This document shows positions 48,107-64,000 of a stretch of DNA of 64,000 nucleotides, in pieces (position 1 is the first letter of the stretch; each line of letters begins with the position of its first letter). The notes beneath the pieces were generated by a model. That model was not told the origin of the DNA. It worked only from the letters and a program-made list of their open reading frames with translations, and did no database searches. The DNA lies in NCBI GenBank assembly GCA_007922305.1, contig ML677365.1, positions 10,831,014-10,895,013 of the forward strand. The letters run 5' to 3'. The stretch comes from Dermatemys mawii (taxonomy: Eukaryota; Chordata; Testudines; Dermatemydidae). A program made the translations under genes and the position numbers.

Positions 48107-48200
48107 AGGGTGTGATTCTCCTCTCACTCTACCATTGTTACTCCATTGAAGTCAATGGAGTTACATCTCTGTAAAACTCATGTGAGTGGAGAATCAGCCC
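48107..48200. repeat. Short foldback repeat
   Basis: The arms 'gtgattctcctctcac' and 'gtgagtggagaatcag' are inverted, with an internal 'actccattgaagtcaatggagt' palindrome. A related, more diverged piece is at 63100-63182. Confidence 0.6.
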
Positions 48201-48410
48201 CACTGCCTCTATAATCTTTGAATAGGGAAAAAGCTCAGCAATTTGAACAGGATTTTTTCCTGCACATTGCTTGAAATAGCCTTAAAAAGTAAAAATGCAG
48301 GTAGTTGATGGCCCTTTCAAAAAACCTATAGTATTAGCAGGAGCACCATGTCAGTCTTACACAAACAGGTATGGCAGCTGAGCCTCCAAAGTTGATTCCT
48401 CATTCTAACA

Positions 48411-48567
48411 CAGGAATTGGCAACCTTGGCATGCGGCCCACCAGAGTAAGCATCCTTGGTGGGCCCAGACGGTTTGTTTACCTGCTGCGTCTGCAGGTTC
48501 AGCCAATCACGGCGCCCACTGGATGTGGTTCGCCGTTCCGGTCCAATGGAGGCTGTGGGAATCCCTG
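48411..48567. mobile_element. hAT-type MITE (157 bp)
   Basis: The element begins CAGGAATTGG and ends GGAATCCCTG, with a perfect 8-bp duplication TTCTAACA (48403-48410 and 48568-48575). The interior is GC-rich ('cggcgcccactgg', 'gttcgccgttccgg'). It looks like an internally deleted member of a longer family. Confidence 0.9.
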
Positions 48568-48575
48568 TTCTAACA

Positions 48576-49775
48576 GGACAGTCCCAAATGGATAGAACCA
48601 TTAAATTCTGCTGTTTTGGGGCAGCACTACCAATCTTTACTTGGTGAGTATATTATTTCTAACTAAAACAGTGAAATACGGAATCATTTATAAATTCTAG
48701 GTCACCATAGCTATGGATTACGTTAATTTTTGTGAACGGATTCACTCCAGGTTAACCCATCTTCACTTTTACAAGTACTGTAAAAATGTATGTATGTAAT
48801 TGTTTTGCCTCTTAAAAATGTGTATGGTAGAAAAATGTATATGGTAGAATAGAAAGAAATGGCATATTTCAGGCTTAATATGAAAATTATTTTTATTTCA
48901 GCTGCACATGTGTAAATCTAGCATACTACTGCTTAAGTTAACATCGTTACTCTAATTGACACCAGTGTAATGTGATGAGAATGAGAATGTGGCCCATAAA
49001 ATGCTGACTGAGGTCACCACTTCTCTTTACCTAAAACAAAAGAGTAAAGCTCCAGTAATACAATATTTGGTGTAAATATCATTCCTTTTTGTGTTTGACT
49101 AGGTGTTTGTACTTAGCTGAGGAGGGAACTAAACTCAACTAACTGAAGTTATTTATTTGATTTGTTCATGTGAAGGTCTTACAAACTTATAAGATTAAAA
49201 AATGCACTAACACTTCATTTTTCCCCACTTTAAATTTGTCTGAAACAGTGGGTATGAGACCGCATGGTTGGGAACTCAGGAACCCTTTTTTCAGCCCTTT
49301 GATATTTAATATCATATGTCAATTCTTGAATACATTTATTATTTATTAATCTAGATTGTATATATTTTTAAAAATGAAAGATTATCCACTATAAAGCCAA
49401 TTACTATTCATTTGAAAAATATGCTGTTTTGTTCCTTAAAAATCAGTAGTAAGATTAAAAGATATAGAGTGATATCCTCAGCTGGTGTAAACCGTTATAG
49501 TTCCATTGGCTTCAGCATGTCGACATACCCTTGTTCTTCAGTGAAGTATGTCTTCTTTGATTCCAATTAAAAGAAATATCCTGCATATTATAGACCTCAG
49601 CCTGCTCATTTTCTCCTTTTAATCTGCTTTCAGCGATATTAACTTCAAATGCAGAGTGTATGATGTTAGCCTGTCCCCAGCTGGTCACTTTATTTTTTTG
49701 ATATCTATTCCCTTTGCAAACAGAGCAAAACAAAACAAAACAAATTACTGCCAAACATCTCCAATGATCTGGAAT
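48576..49775. other. Intergenic DNA just downstream of ZFPM2
   Basis: AT-rich DNA without a recognisable gene or transposon. A second possible minus-strand polyadenylation signal (TTTATT on the plus strand) lies at 49689-49694, so the transcript may extend into this stretch. Confidence 0.4.
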
Positions 49776-50741
49776 TTTATTCCATCCATATACATGCATA
49801 GTAACAACATTTGTTGAGAAATTATTTCTACCAGAAGTAGAACATTATCTTTGTGATCACCAGTTGCAGTATTGCTACTCTTATATTTAAATATATCTTA
49901 TATATGAATTAGATTCATACTTGCAGCATCGAGTTTAGGGTTTCATTTTAGACTGTGCCTTTCAAAAGATAAAACTGATTGATATGACTTCATTGCTTAC
50001 AATACTGCTTCCAGTAATTTTGTTCATTCTTATAAAGTATTGCATTTAACAGCAAAGTTTTAAAAATTGAGACAGAGATGCATCAGCGAAAGAAAATACA
50101 AGTACTATACAAGAAAAAAATTGCCATCTTCATTGAACGTACGTTTCAGATTAAGAAAGTGGACAGAAACATACTGCTACATACAAATGCAAAGCCTAAT
50201 GACTAAGGTACTGTATCTGCTAAAATATAAAGTGCAAACTGAGCCCAATAGTTCAAAAAATTGAAATTTTAAGGCGAACTTTACAGCATAGTTGAAACTT
50301 TTTTGCAAGTTATATTTTAGCATATACGTATATCTGCAACAGCATAAGAAAAAAATCAGGATACACAAGTGCTTTTGAAGCTATTTCTAAAATGCTTTTC
50401 TGTATTGTTTGTGACTATTTTCTTTAAAACCTACTATACAGTGCAAACCATATGTGCTACACAATAACTATACAATAACATTACAAATGACTTTAATATA
50501 AAGTTTTTAAATAAAAATAACATAACTACAGCTATGAATACTGCTGGTAAAATAAATTAATATTTTTGAAAATGGCACCAATAATACACTTTACTAATGG
50601 ACTGTAATGAAATTACACCTTGAAGTCTTCAATTCAGCAATGATGAATTATCTCCTGATTGTCCAGATGTAACTCAAACAGCTTTCTTTAGACTGTATGG
50701 AACAATATACTAAACACAGGTACCAAAGGTGACCGATTGTT
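49776..50741 (-). other. ZFPM2: ZFPM2 3' untranslated region (inferred extent)
   Basis: The stop codon is at 50742-50744. The sequence that follows on the minus strand is AT-rich, without repeats, for about 960 bases down to an AATAAA signal (TTTATT on the plus strand at 49776-49781). The end is inferred from this signal alone; cleavage would fall shortly below 49776. Confidence 0.4.
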
Positions 50742-53230
50742 TCATTTGACATGTTCCGCTGCATGTGATGAGCAATAAAACTTCTTGTGAGTTATAAAGT
50801 TTGAAAGGTTGTTGAACTGGATGTCACACAGTCGGCAATATTTCCCGCTGGTTGGGGCTTGGGTAGAACCATTCACACCTTTTGCTATACTAGACAACTG
50901 TTCCTCCGCTGTAGGAATAGCTGGAGAGACATTTTCATTTGCAGCTAAAGGATTCTCAGAAATCCAGGAGGGAGACTTGTGCCCATCTTCATGTTGAGGA
51001 TTCTGGGAAATGTTTTCTTGTTGGTTTGTTGCAGGCCTTTCCTCCTGTTTTAATCCACCATTAACTATTACCATGCCTCTGTTTTTTGGCAGTAATGGAA
51101 GAGACTCTTTCTTCTGCACAGCACACCCGTTAGAAGACATCTGGCCTTTAAGAGATTCATCTTCTGTATTTGTGCTTTGATCTAAATCAGTGTTATGAAT
51201 GACAAGAGAACCAGAAATGTAATCGCTTGGCTTTATTCCATAATATGGAGAAAGCTGATCTGCTCCTTTAGCTTTCTTTATTGCTCCAGGGTAAAGGCAT
51301 TGTGGAAGAAACAAATGTTTGTTTTCTTCTTTTGTAGCAATAAGCTGGGCTGCTTCACTAAAGACTTTAAGTCCTTGAAGAGTTGCTAAGTGTGTAGAAA
51401 ACAAGTTTCCATTGGGAGAAGACTGTTTCGAGTTTCCATTTTTCTCACATTTGATTATGCTTCTTTCATAACTGACGTCAGGGCTGTTTCGTTCACTTTC
51501 TGGGTTTTGAAACACTTTGCTCTCAATCTGTCCCATGTCATTACGCTGATGTGCAGTGACCGGGCAAAAATTTTGCTTATGGGCAAGGTAGTTCTCTACC
51601 TTGTTAAAACTGATCTTGCAAACGGTGCACTCATGGTAGTCTAGAAGCCTTTTTGGAGAGGTGGATATCCTGTCTGACTGTGATAAACATTTTTTGCTGA
51701 GATCTATGGGTACATCCATCTCCAAGCAAGAAACCGTGGAGTGTGGAGTGTCACACTTTGAAACTGGAATACATTTGTTAATGGACAACGAAGTTTCTAG
51801 ATGCTTTGAGACTATTCCTGGAAAGATATCACACCGAGGATGGTAACATTCTCCAAGACCTTCTGTTGATTCTTGAGTGGATGTGCAAGGGTTGCCAAGA
51901 TTAGCCACTTCCAGAAACCGTTGTTGAACCAGTTGTGGCCTTTGCTCCTGCTCTGGTAGGCACATCTCATACATCTTCCTTCGTTTACGTGTACGCATTG
52001 TTCTCTGCATAGCAGGCACTTTGCTGGAAGCAGATCTCTTCAGTGGAGGATCATGGCGTGTGGCACAGTAATACTGTTTGTGGACCATGTATGTTTCATG
52101 TCTGCTGAAAGTAATATTGCAAGCTTCACATGTGGTTTTGTTGGGATCACTTTCTCCTTCCACTAAAGGAGCATTGGGGTTCTTCACATCAGCAGGTTTT
52201 CCATTCATTTTCTCATCATTGCTGGTTGCAGCTGAGAGCTTCTTAGCCTGTGCTGAAAAGTCTTTTTCATGACCCTTACTGTTTGACCCAATCAAATCTA
52301 AGACAGTGGAGGAGTTGATGCAGGATGTCTGAAGAAGTTGATTCTCTGCATCGGAAGTGTGAGGAGCAGTATTCAGAATGTTTATAGAACTTTGGCCATT
52401 ATTGGGACTTACAGCCTCAGGTATTTTGTCAGAAATGCTGGAAAAATCTGGTGACTTTGCCATCTGCTGCCATCGGCTGCTGCAGTAATGTTTTTTATGT
52501 ACCAAGTAGTTGTCCAAATTGTTGAATGTTATGTTACACTCAAAACAAGTAGCCCCTTTGGGCATCAATGGACTGTAAATTACAGGAGGATAACTGCTAC
52601 TGCCATGCCTTAGTCTTCGGTGGACCAGTTCAGACATTTTGGCTAAGATCTCTGAAGCCTGAGGAACCACGGTGATGTCCTGGGGAAAAGCAAACTGAGA
52701 GAGAAAAGGTCCCATAGGGAAAGAAGGGCCAATATTAGGCTGAACTGGGGAGGAGGCAAGTCTTGGGCTAGATGGTTCAGATTTTATTTTAGTGTATGAA
52801 AAACTTTGTTTATTTGTTACAGACTGTGTTTCTGGCCTCTGGGCTGGAAGGAAAAGTGGAGTCTTTTTTTCACATTTGTCTAGCTCAGTGTCCGAACTTG
52901 CATCCTTAGTCTGCATGGTCTTTTGGCTCTGGGGAACTTCACTTCTGTTCAAAAGGTCTGTTGCTGGCTGTAAAGCTTCTTCAGTACCACCCGGAGAGTG
53001 CTCAATGTCACTTTCTCTTGGCAGCTTGTTGCCAGAGACATGTAACTCTTGGTGCTGCAGTAGCTCCCTCTGAGTTTGGAAGCCAAAATGGCAGTGATTG
53101 CATCTAAAGGCAGCTTGAGTGAGATGTGAAAACAGGTGCTGATGAAAGTTAATCACTGAGTCTGCAGTGTAGTTACAAACTGTGCATTTCAGACTAGCAC
53201 CAGGTGGGAGAAATTCTTCCATTTTCACTC
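50742..53230 (-). CDS. ZFPM2: ZFPM2 (FOG2) last coding exon: zinc fingers 3-8 and CtBP motif
   Basis: FOG2 is a nuclear cofactor that binds GATA4/5/6 through zinc fingers and recruits CtBP; it acts in heart, coronary vessel, gonad and diaphragm development. The exon begins after TTTTCTACAG at 53230 and its first two bases complete a Gly codon split with the previous exon. It encodes 829 residues to a TGA at 50742-50744. In exon numbering: C2H2 fingers at about 16-36 and 44-64; C2HC fingers (Cys at the last ligand, the GATA-binding type) at about 229-250, 368-389, 535-556 and 799-820; a basic RKRRK cluster at 415-419; and the CtBP-binding PIDLSKK at 508-514 (51690-51710). All zinc ligands are present and there are no frame breaks. 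The open frame extends to 53309, but that part is intron. The protein ends AAEHVK. Confidence 0.97.
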
Positions 53231-54169
53231 CTGTAGAAAAGATAAATAATACACAACAAGTTAGGGTAACTGCTTTCCCCTCACGTAGTAGACCATGAAA
53301 ATCAATCATATGGAGAATATAACATCATGAGAACAACTCATTTTCCTCTGGTGAAAATGTTCTCTAAGAATTCACCCATATTGGTCACTCAGGTAATGCT
53401 TAAATCAATTCAAAACCTCTTTCCAACCAATTGCTATAAGAGGTTTCCAAAGTGATCAACTGTGACTACATATTCCGTGAATTGGCTCATTTTCCATATT
53501 GAGTTCAGTATGGATTCAGAATTTCAGATATGATGAAGAGAGCCCTCCAATTAATAAAGGAAAGGCGAGAGAAGGGGAAGAAGAAAAATAGATCAGGCTC
53601 TCTCTAAATGGAAATGCAATAGTAATCCATTTCAGTTTTAAAAATAGCAATTTCCACTTGGAGAAAACATGTTGTTCCCCATAAATCAATAAGCATTAAG
53701 GTCAGATGTCCCACACAAGGCCCTCAGAGAAATCAAAAGCTCAGGAGTATGCTCACTTTTCTCTGATCACAGGAGCATATCAAGGCAATATGCTTGAAAT
53801 CCAGTTCTCAAGCTCTGAGAGGGCCTATAAAAAATACTGAATCAAAGGCAGAGTTGCAGACAGCACATTTCCAATAATCTCCATTACTGTTGGCCAATGC
53901 CTGCTTGGCTGAGATGAATTGCCTATGTGGGAAAGAAGATCTGGGGCTCTGGAAAGGGAACTCAGTAAGAGGATTGCTGAAAGGGTGAATCCACTGTGAG
54001 GAAGGGGGAGGGCTCAACTTGGTGGAAAAAATGCCAGTGAAGAAAATACTCTTTTAGCCCTACACCACCTATACTTAATAGTTGCATGCTGTTATTGCAG
54101 GTAAGGAGTAAAGCTATAATTTCAAAATGGAAATTTGTAGTGAATTTCATGGCAGAGATGTGAGAAAAA

Positions 54170-54545
54170 ACATCACAGAAAGGTCACAGCAGGCACAAAG
54201 AGTATGATGAGGGTGTTCAAAGATCAGATCCAAGAGAGCGTGGGGGCTGAGGAGTGGGGCCCACCCCACATTCATCCCCAGTGGCAGCTCCTGTCCTGCA
54301 GGACTGGACCTGGCTCCCCACTCTGGAGGTTGCAACCTGGTCCATGAGGTTGTGGAGCCACTCACGTTTGGCCCATCCATCTCTCTGTGAATGGAGACAA
54401 AAAGGTGGATGAGACACACTACTCAGTATGGGGGCAAGGCCACTCATTATGGGGGGCCTAAACAAATATGTTTTTAGAGCCATTTCATGGACTTTATTAA
54501 AATTCACAATTTCTGTGACCACCATGACAAAATCATAGCCCTACT
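54170..54545. repeat. Unclassified interspersed repeat
   Basis: The segment has a GC-rich core ('gtggggcccaccccacattcatccccagtggcagctcctgtcctgca') and ends 'aatttctgtgaccaccatgacaaaatcatagcc', which I associate with a common turtle repeat. No termini were resolved. Confidence 0.35.
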
Positions 54546-55952
54546 AATGAGACACATTTTTCTTAGATATGAACTCACCAGAGTTCTTCCAATCAAGTAC
54601 AGTGTAAGAACAAAAGTAAATTCAAACCCTACCCATAATCTGTGCAAAAAATGAGTGTGTGTTTCAAGGTGTACTCAGGCTATAAATGCTAATAGAGCAC
54701 AATGTAGGCCAGAGTTCTGTGCTGAAAGAACAATAATGGCCTATATTATCTAAAGAGGAGTCCAGGGCTTCTATGAGTTTAATGAAGAAACATTTGGAAG
54801 GAAAAATATTTTGATTTAGATTTAAAACAGTATATATATGTGCACAGGCATATGGTCCATTAACTGGGTTTACAGCTGCTTTGTGATACTGGAGCAGTGC
54901 AGAGCAGTGAGCATCATGGTGAAACTAGCACAAGCTGTGAAAACTCATACTTTCAGACCCAGAGGAACCTGCTTCAATCCCCAGTGCTGGTCAAAGTGCC
55001 CTGTGGCCATCACATATGAGGGGCTGTCCAGGATATGAACTGCAGTGGGCCTCATATGCTTGGGATGACCTGCCCAAGGAAGTATGTAACCCACTGGTTA
55101 GTGTGTATTCTGTGCCCCCCTGTATGCTGATGTGGGTTTGTTATAGCATCCTGCTAGCGCACAGTTCTTTAGCACAAGCTGGAAAGACCTGCAATTTTAG
55201 CTGTTCAGTGCCTGGTTCAGTTCATGATGTCCACCAGCATGGCAGCTGTCACACAGGCCAATGTGGCAGACATTAAAATTTAAGAAGTTCATGCAGTTTT
55301 TGCAACAGTATATTTAGAACCTGTTTAGAAGCAGGAACAATATCCAATGCACTGAGATTATCCCCCCACTGCTTTCCAATGCACAATGGTACAGTATCTA
55401 ATTTCTATCACACTAGAATTAGGTAGAAGGCACCTTGCTTTACCGATCAATGGGTCCTAATCCTCCAAACACATGTGAGTAACTATTGCACATGTAAATA
55501 GTCCCACTGAGTGGAAAATGGAATTTTTGATTTTTAACAGAGACCTAAACAAATAATTCAAGCTAAAATAATTTCTCTAGTCTATCCATAATTTCTTATA
55601 TACAAATAAAAATGCTATTATGGCATATAAATTAATGTAGCATAAGGTAATACATTTCTAAATAATCTTTGTGAAGAATTTGTGATATATAGCTGAATTT
55701 CTACGGATTTAAGCTGAGGCAGGGAATCACCTCCACAAAAAAGAACATTAACAGAATGCTAAACATTGCTCAGTTCTGCATTCAAACATCAGGCAGTGCC
55801 ACAGTTAAGTTTGCACATCTTTAACTGTGTCCTATTATATGTATTCAGTACATTTTTTCCTGACACCTAAGAAACACATTGTAACACATATTTTTCGATC
55901 CTTCTATACTTACACTAATTGTTGTCAAAATGATACAATGTATTTTACTACC

Positions 55953-56473
55953 TTAGGGTTAGACCCACAAAGGGACTTAGGTGCTTAAATGGCACTTATG
56001 TTTTCTAGGGCCAAATTTAGATCCACAAAAACTCTGCTCAGATGCTGCCTAATTCTGAGTACCTACATTTCTACTGTGTATAAAATACTTAAATATGTAT
56101 TGGAGCAGAGACTGGAACTTGGGTCTCCCAAATGCACGCCCTAACTACTGGCCTATAGAGTCATTTTCTCTCTGGCCTAATAAATATTTAAGTATTTTAA
56201 TAAACAGTGGGTCAGTTCCAACAGGAGGGATTGAGTGTATCCTATCACAGAATAGCCTTCAGCCTGATGGATAGGGCAGTCTCTGCTCCAGAGCAGGGAT
56301 TCAAATCTGGGTCTCCTGCATCTCAGGTGAGTGCCCAAACCACTCAGCTATAGGATACAAGGACATCTACCTGGCTTTGGTGCCTAAATCTTGTGACTGC
56401 TGAAGAAAGAGAGAGGCCCCTCCCTCCATCCAGAGGCACCTAAATCCCTTTGAGGGATGGGGCTTAGACCCTA
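55953..56473. repeat. Foldback repeat with tRNA-like internal segments
   Basis: The ends TAGGGTTAGACCCACAAAGGG (plus 'acttaggtgc') and 'ggcacctaaatccctttgagggatgggg' CTTAGACCCTA are imperfect inverted repeats. The middle holds an inverted pair around 'ggagcagagactggaacttgggtctccc' and 'gattcaaatctgggtctcctgc', which resembles a tRNA B-box (GGTTCAAATCC). A fragment of the same type lies at about 18990-19105. Confidence 0.5.
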
Positions 56474-57489
56474 CCCCACTCTTTGGCATTTCCTACTGGA
56501 TAGTTTAGGCAGCTCCCCACTTATTGAATCCTGTTATTAGATATATAACTCTTCCCATGAAATGCTCAAGGACTCCAGGCTCCAAAATCAGGGTTGTATA
56601 TTCCACTGGGCTCAGGGCACCTATATGTTAGGGTGGCAGTGCTGAGGCTAAGTCCCTGTCGTGGATTTAGCCCTCAGACTTGTTATATGAGTTCTCCTTC
56701 CTGTATATTTGCATTTTCATCATTTTCTTCTCCATGCACTACCCATGAACTTTTCAAGTGGCAGACCATTCAGGGAAAGAGCAGAGACACATTGCAGATT
56801 TTCGCCTTTACACTGTACTGTTAGCCTGGAAATGTAGCATGTTATGGTTCAACACATATTTTCATATAAATGATTTCCAAGGATATATACAAAGCAGTAC
56901 ACAGGACTACAAAATACTAAACTGAAGTTGTGGGGAAATGAAATGATATTATAATATAGTTTTTGAGAAACAGCATGTAATGATGCAATTAAAAACAGTA
57001 ATTTCAGTGTATACACACATTGGGGCAGAGTTGTGCTTGCAAATTGAATAAGTTCCATTAGTGGAACTCTTTGTCCTGTAATAGATCTGCAGGAGAGAGA
57101 CCTTCTGCAAACCTTGGGTGGCATCCAGTTGCCATGGCACATTGGGCTGGAGCTCCCTCTGTAAAAATGTAAAATACACATAAGCCCTCCCCCACAATTC
57201 CTACTTACCCAACAAGGTGCACAGAGACTTCTGGAGAGCCCTTGCCTCTTCCCAGGCATACCTTAGTACATATTTCACTCTAAAGCCAAGTTAACTGCTT
57301 AGGCCTGACAACACAGCCTTTCTCATCTACAAACTTTGCATGCCCAGTGGAAACATCAGTGTGGAATGTTCTGTTCATTTACAATTTGTGGTTTTTCAAT
57401 AATCTGATCAAATCAAAGCTAAGTTTCAACAGAACACAAAGATGCTTGATAATAGACCTAAATCTATGCCAAATTCCAGCTTTCTAATG

Positions 57490-57605
57490 AATGGGAAGTA
57501 ATATCTCCATTTTGTAAACAAGGAAACTGAATTCAGAGCTTGTGATATGGTTCAAGATTACAGCGGGAGTCAGCACTGGATCTGGAATAAGAATATAGGA
57601 GTTCC
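57490..57605 (+). repeat. MIR-like SINE fragment
   Basis: 'ccattttgtaaacaaggaaactgaattcagagcttgtgatatggttcaagattacagcgggagtcagcactgg' follows the MIR/core-SINE pattern (lower a fit of 'attttacagatggggaaactgaggcac...gtcacacagcgagtcagtggc'). It is diverged and short. Confidence 0.45.
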
Positions 57606-57881
57606 TAATGACCATCCTATACTCTAATGACCAAATCTCTCAAGGGACAAAGCTTTACACTTTTGTTTAAATATCAAGAAAATCTAGCCCACTAAATGAT
57701 CAACTGTTTGAATTTATGTAAATACATAAGTAGGTCAGGTAAATGCAATACTCGTAGATTAAATAAATTACAAAGATAAACTGATTATATGTGAGATGCA
57801 TGGACTATATAATACAGTCCAGAAATGACTGATATCTTAGTAGTATTTACTGCCAGTGCTTGACTGTACTGCTTACATTTA

Positions 57882-58289
<408 letters not shown>

Positions 58290-59426
58290 TTACTTAACAA
58301 AATGTTGGCAAGGCAGGTTTCATACAATGTCATTTGCAAGGACAAGGAAAAAAAATTGTTTGTTTTATAGACCAAAATAAATTGATAAAATAGCCAACTA
58401 ATATAAAACACTGACACCATTTTTTTTCAAACTAAAATAGAATTAATAGTTTGTGGCAGAAATGCAGTCTCAACTGTATGATAGCACCATGAAAATATTT
58501 AATCAGAGACGTTCTCCAGTCACGTGGACTCATCCTGCAAAGCCTTACACATGTGCTTAACTTTAGGCATGTGCATAAGTTTTTGCAGAATTTGGATTTA
58601 AACTAAGAGTGGATGTCTTTCAAAAAAATATGTTCTAGTTCAACCACAAGTTTATTGGGCTCCAGGAAGGTATCACTGGGGAAAATTCTATTGCTTGTGA
58701 TAGCAAGAAGGTCAGACTAGATGATCATGGTCTCTTTGGGGACTAAAATCTAAGAATGTAGTAATTACCGTAACTGAAAAGATCATGCTTTCTTTGTTCT
58801 TTGGATTCTTGTCATTACTAATGTTGGGAGTTAAATTTTGTAATATGCTATAACCTCTAATTGGAGGTTGATCCTTAATATGCCACTTTCTGAAACAGCA
58901 CAAAAAGTTAAAATGTTTAAGTTTTCTGCTAAATGGAAATTCAAAAAAAAATATTCAGAAATATCAAAATGTTTCATTTAGACATTTCTGATAACAACAA
59001 ATCATCTAGACATTTCTCTGTAGCCTTATGGGAGGTATAGTTCCAGCGCCCATTCCCCACTATGGGGTAGGCTCTTTGACCTGACTACATCTCCTATAAT
59101 ATATGTAGAGTGATGTGATTCCCATGATGCAGCCCGTAGAGGAAATGCATTATGAAAGATGTCATCTACTATGAAACTCGGCCCAAAAGAGAGAATGGGG
59201 GATGGGACTGCCATTAGGCAATGCACAAGAAATAAATGCAGTTCAATTTTTTTTAACTAATTTGAAACAAAATATTTTAGGCCAAATCATATGAAATATT
59301 ATCATCTTGGTGGAACTAATCTGAAACAAAATATACCATTTACATTTTCCTGATGGAAAGTCAAAAGTTTTTATTAAAATCAAAATTTTCCTTCTGAAAT
59401 TTTTAATTTTGTATCAGAGGCATTCG

Positions 59427-59510
59427 TCTGTATCCATGCAAAAAAATGAGGTGTCCGGTGGCACTTTAAAGCCTAATAGATATATTTGGGTATAAGTTTC
59501 AGATGCATGA
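59427..59510 (+). repeat. Diverged Penelope-like terminal fragment
   Basis: 'gaggtgtccggtggcactttaaagcctaatagatatatttgggtataagtttcagatgcatg' corresponds to the terminal sequence at 7654-7735 ('gagtcctgtggcaccttaaagactaac...cataagctt...gatgcatg'), with many substitutions. It is old and truncated. Confidence 0.6.
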
Positions 59511-60039
59511 GTGAAAATTATGGATACAGGCATAAATGTATATTGGCGCATGAAGAGAATAGAGTTACCTTACAAGTGGAGAACCAGTGTTGAAGGCCAA
59601 TTTAGTCAGGGTGGATGTAGTCCACTCCCAATAGCTGATGAGAAGGTATTTTTTTTTAATTTTGTGTCATCTGCACAAAAACATTCTGACAGAAAATTCC
59701 CAATCACCCTGTTAGCATTAATAACAAGAATGACAGCTGACTAAAGTCCATTTCCAGAAGGCAGATGATCCTGCTTTGTGTTACCTTATATTTCAGCTTG
59801 ATATTGCTGTTCCTAATATCTCTCCACAGGGTACTGGTATATTTTAAATTATTTCTTTGAACAGCACGTTCACAGTAAATGTTACCAGTACAATTCTTTG
59901 CACAAAAGATAAACAGCAAACTAGAAAAAATAAAGCTATTCACAAAGACATTTATAGTCATCCAGCATTGAACCCGGTGGGATTACTCAAAGGGTAGGTA
60001 TTACTCATGTAAATAAGGGTTGAATATGGACCTAGTGAT

Positions 60040-61072
60040 TCTAGTGCATCCAGACCTTGAATATTGTGTAGAATTCTGGTCAGTTAATTATTGCAAAATA
60101 TTTACAAACTACAAGAAGCACAGGGAAGTGCTACAATAGAGGAATGGAAGGACTGAGTGATGAGGAAAGATTAAAAAAGCCAAATATATATCATAGGGTT
60201 AAGTGATGACTAAGGAGAACATGGAATCAGCTACCAATTTTTTGAAAAATGTCAACAGCAAGAAAGGCGAGCAATTAGGATTATATAAGGGGTCTTAATA
60301 GCAGTAATTGAGTGAACTTAATAAGCAGAATATTTAGGCATAATGCTCTGATTCAAGAAGTGGTATGCAGTGTTGTTGTAACCCTGTTGGTCCTAGGACA
60401 TTAAAGAAACAATGTGGGTGAGGTAATATCTTTTATTGGACCAACCTCGCTCAGCTTGTCTCTCTAATTCAAGAAAGCACTTAGCACCTGCTTAAGTCCT
60501 TCCTTATTCAGCATGTGATTATGTCCCTTTAATGTCAATGGGACTTAAACACAGGTTTAAGAATCCTTCTTGAATACAGATGTTTTCATGAATCAGTGTT
60601 AATACAAAGAAAATTCCTGACAATGACCTCTATTGAATTTTGAAACAATCTCAAAAGTGAAGAGGTAGAAGCTATTTCTATTGCTTGAGAAATGGAAAAC
60701 TAGCCTGGATACAGTATTTTTTACATAGAAAGTATTTTTTTCATGCAATGCATTGTCAACCTCTGGAACTCCTTACCAGAGGGTGTTGTGAAGGCCAGTA
60801 CTATAACAGGGTTCAAAAGGGAGCTACATAGATTCATGGAAGATAGGTCCATCAATGGTTATGAGCAAGGATATGCAGGAATGATGTCCCTAGTCTCTGT
60901 CTGCCAGAAGCTGGAATTGGGTGACAGGGCATGGATCACTTGATGATAACCTGTCTGCTCATTCCCATTGGGACACCTGCCATTGGCCACTGTCAGAGAA
61001 CAGGATACTGGGCTTGATGGATCTTTGGTCTGACCCAGTATGGCACTTCTTATGTTCTTATAAATGTTAGAA
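60040..61072 (+). mobile_element. CR1 LINE 3' end, sense relative to the window
   Basis: The right part (60640-61072) contains the CR1 ORF2 C-terminus ([30 protein letters not shown], 60761-60850), then the tail 'gaacaggatactgggcttgatggatctttggtctgacccagtatggc' and ends near 'cttatgttcttata'. The left part (60040-60250) looks like an upstream portion of the same copy ('ccagaccttgaatattgtgtagaattctgg'). The middle is disrupted by a Penelope-end piece and diverged sequence. Confidence 0.8.
60368..60472 (+). repeat. Penelope-like terminal fragment of a second subfamily
   Basis: 'gcagtgttgttgtaaccctgttggtcctaggac...gtgggtgaggtaatatcttttattggaccaacc' is a repeat I recognise as a Penelope-type end; its 'gttgtaaccctgttggtcc' start parallels 'ggtagccgtgttagtctgg' of the first subfamily. 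It interrupts the CR1. Confidence 0.5.
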
Positions 61073-61322
61073 TATGTATTGTGAAGACCAAGCCTGCATT
61101 CAGTGAAAGAGGATGGACCAGGTGAGCTAACAGGTCTTTTCATCTCTGGTTTTATGATTTTCTGATTCTGCTAACAGATTTACAGAGCTTCTGTCTGAGG
61201 AAAGGTCAAACACTACCCTGTACAGCTACCACCCCAATTTTCTACTTCTATTTTTGCTGTTTAAAAAAAAAGAAACATTACAAAAAACAAACCTAAAAAA
61301 TGCCATGGTACAATATTATTCA

Positions 61323-64000
<2,678 letters not shown>

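Noticed and set aside
53231..53309. N-terminal extension of the ZFPM2 last-exon reading frame (26 codons with a Met)
   Set aside because: A consensus acceptor (TTTTCTACAG) ends at 53231 and the phase fits the upstream exon exactly; the extension is intronic.

Overview
The window is vertebrate nuclear DNA, most likely from a turtle. It is AT-rich and intron-bearing. It carries one recognisable host gene on the minus strand and a mixed population of old transposons typical of reptiles: CR1 LINEs, GIY-YIG Penelope-like elements, a DIRS-like element, Gypsy fragments, and many short hAT, Tigger-like and Harbinger-like DNA elements. The turtle assignment comes from familiarity with these families and was not searched. 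No prokaryotic features, CRISPR arrays or tRNA/rRNA genes were found.

Host gene (about 49.8-64 kb, minus strand). The last three coding exons of ZFPM2 (FOG2, the multi-zinc-finger GATA cofactor) are present with consensus splice sites and matching phases. One exon (61328-61534) encodes part of the N-terminal PR-like region. The next (57962-58186) carries fingers 1 and 2. The long last exon (50742-53230) carries fingers 3-8, a basic NLS-like cluster and the CtBP-binding PIDLSKK motif. All coding sequence looks intact. Earlier exons lie beyond position 64000. Introns hold a CR1 tail, Penelope-end fragments, a MIR-like SINE and a foldback repeat.

Intergenic region (1-49.8 kb, downstream of ZFPM2). 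No other host gene is supported. From the left: a rearranged Gypsy insertion (358-1749) with two inverted LTR ends and a permuted gag; a 1.84-kb hAT-type element (3713-5555); a palindromic Penelope end with a 12-bp target duplication (7611-7828); a decayed Penelope-like element with reverse transcriptase and GIY-YIG endonuclease (about 14.6-17.0 kb); an antisense CR1 (22.6-23.2 kb); a Tigger-like element (30838-31754); an LTR-like repeat and microsatellites (31.8-32.5 kb); a DIRS-like element (34.1-36.0 kb); a small hAT (39515-39867); a palindromic TTAGTCA cluster (40972-41094); a Gypsy gag/pol remnant (41.15-42.2 kb); and several MITEs and hATs at 42.8-48.6 kb. Stretches between these are AT-rich with nothing recognisable, though cis-regulatory elements for a developmental regulator could be hidden there.

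The most unusual structures are the inverted-LTR, permuted-gag insertion, the palindromic Penelope end, a hammerhead-ribozyme-like fold in the Penelope termini, and the TTAGTCA palindrome cluster. I did not find a convincing new multi-gene system.
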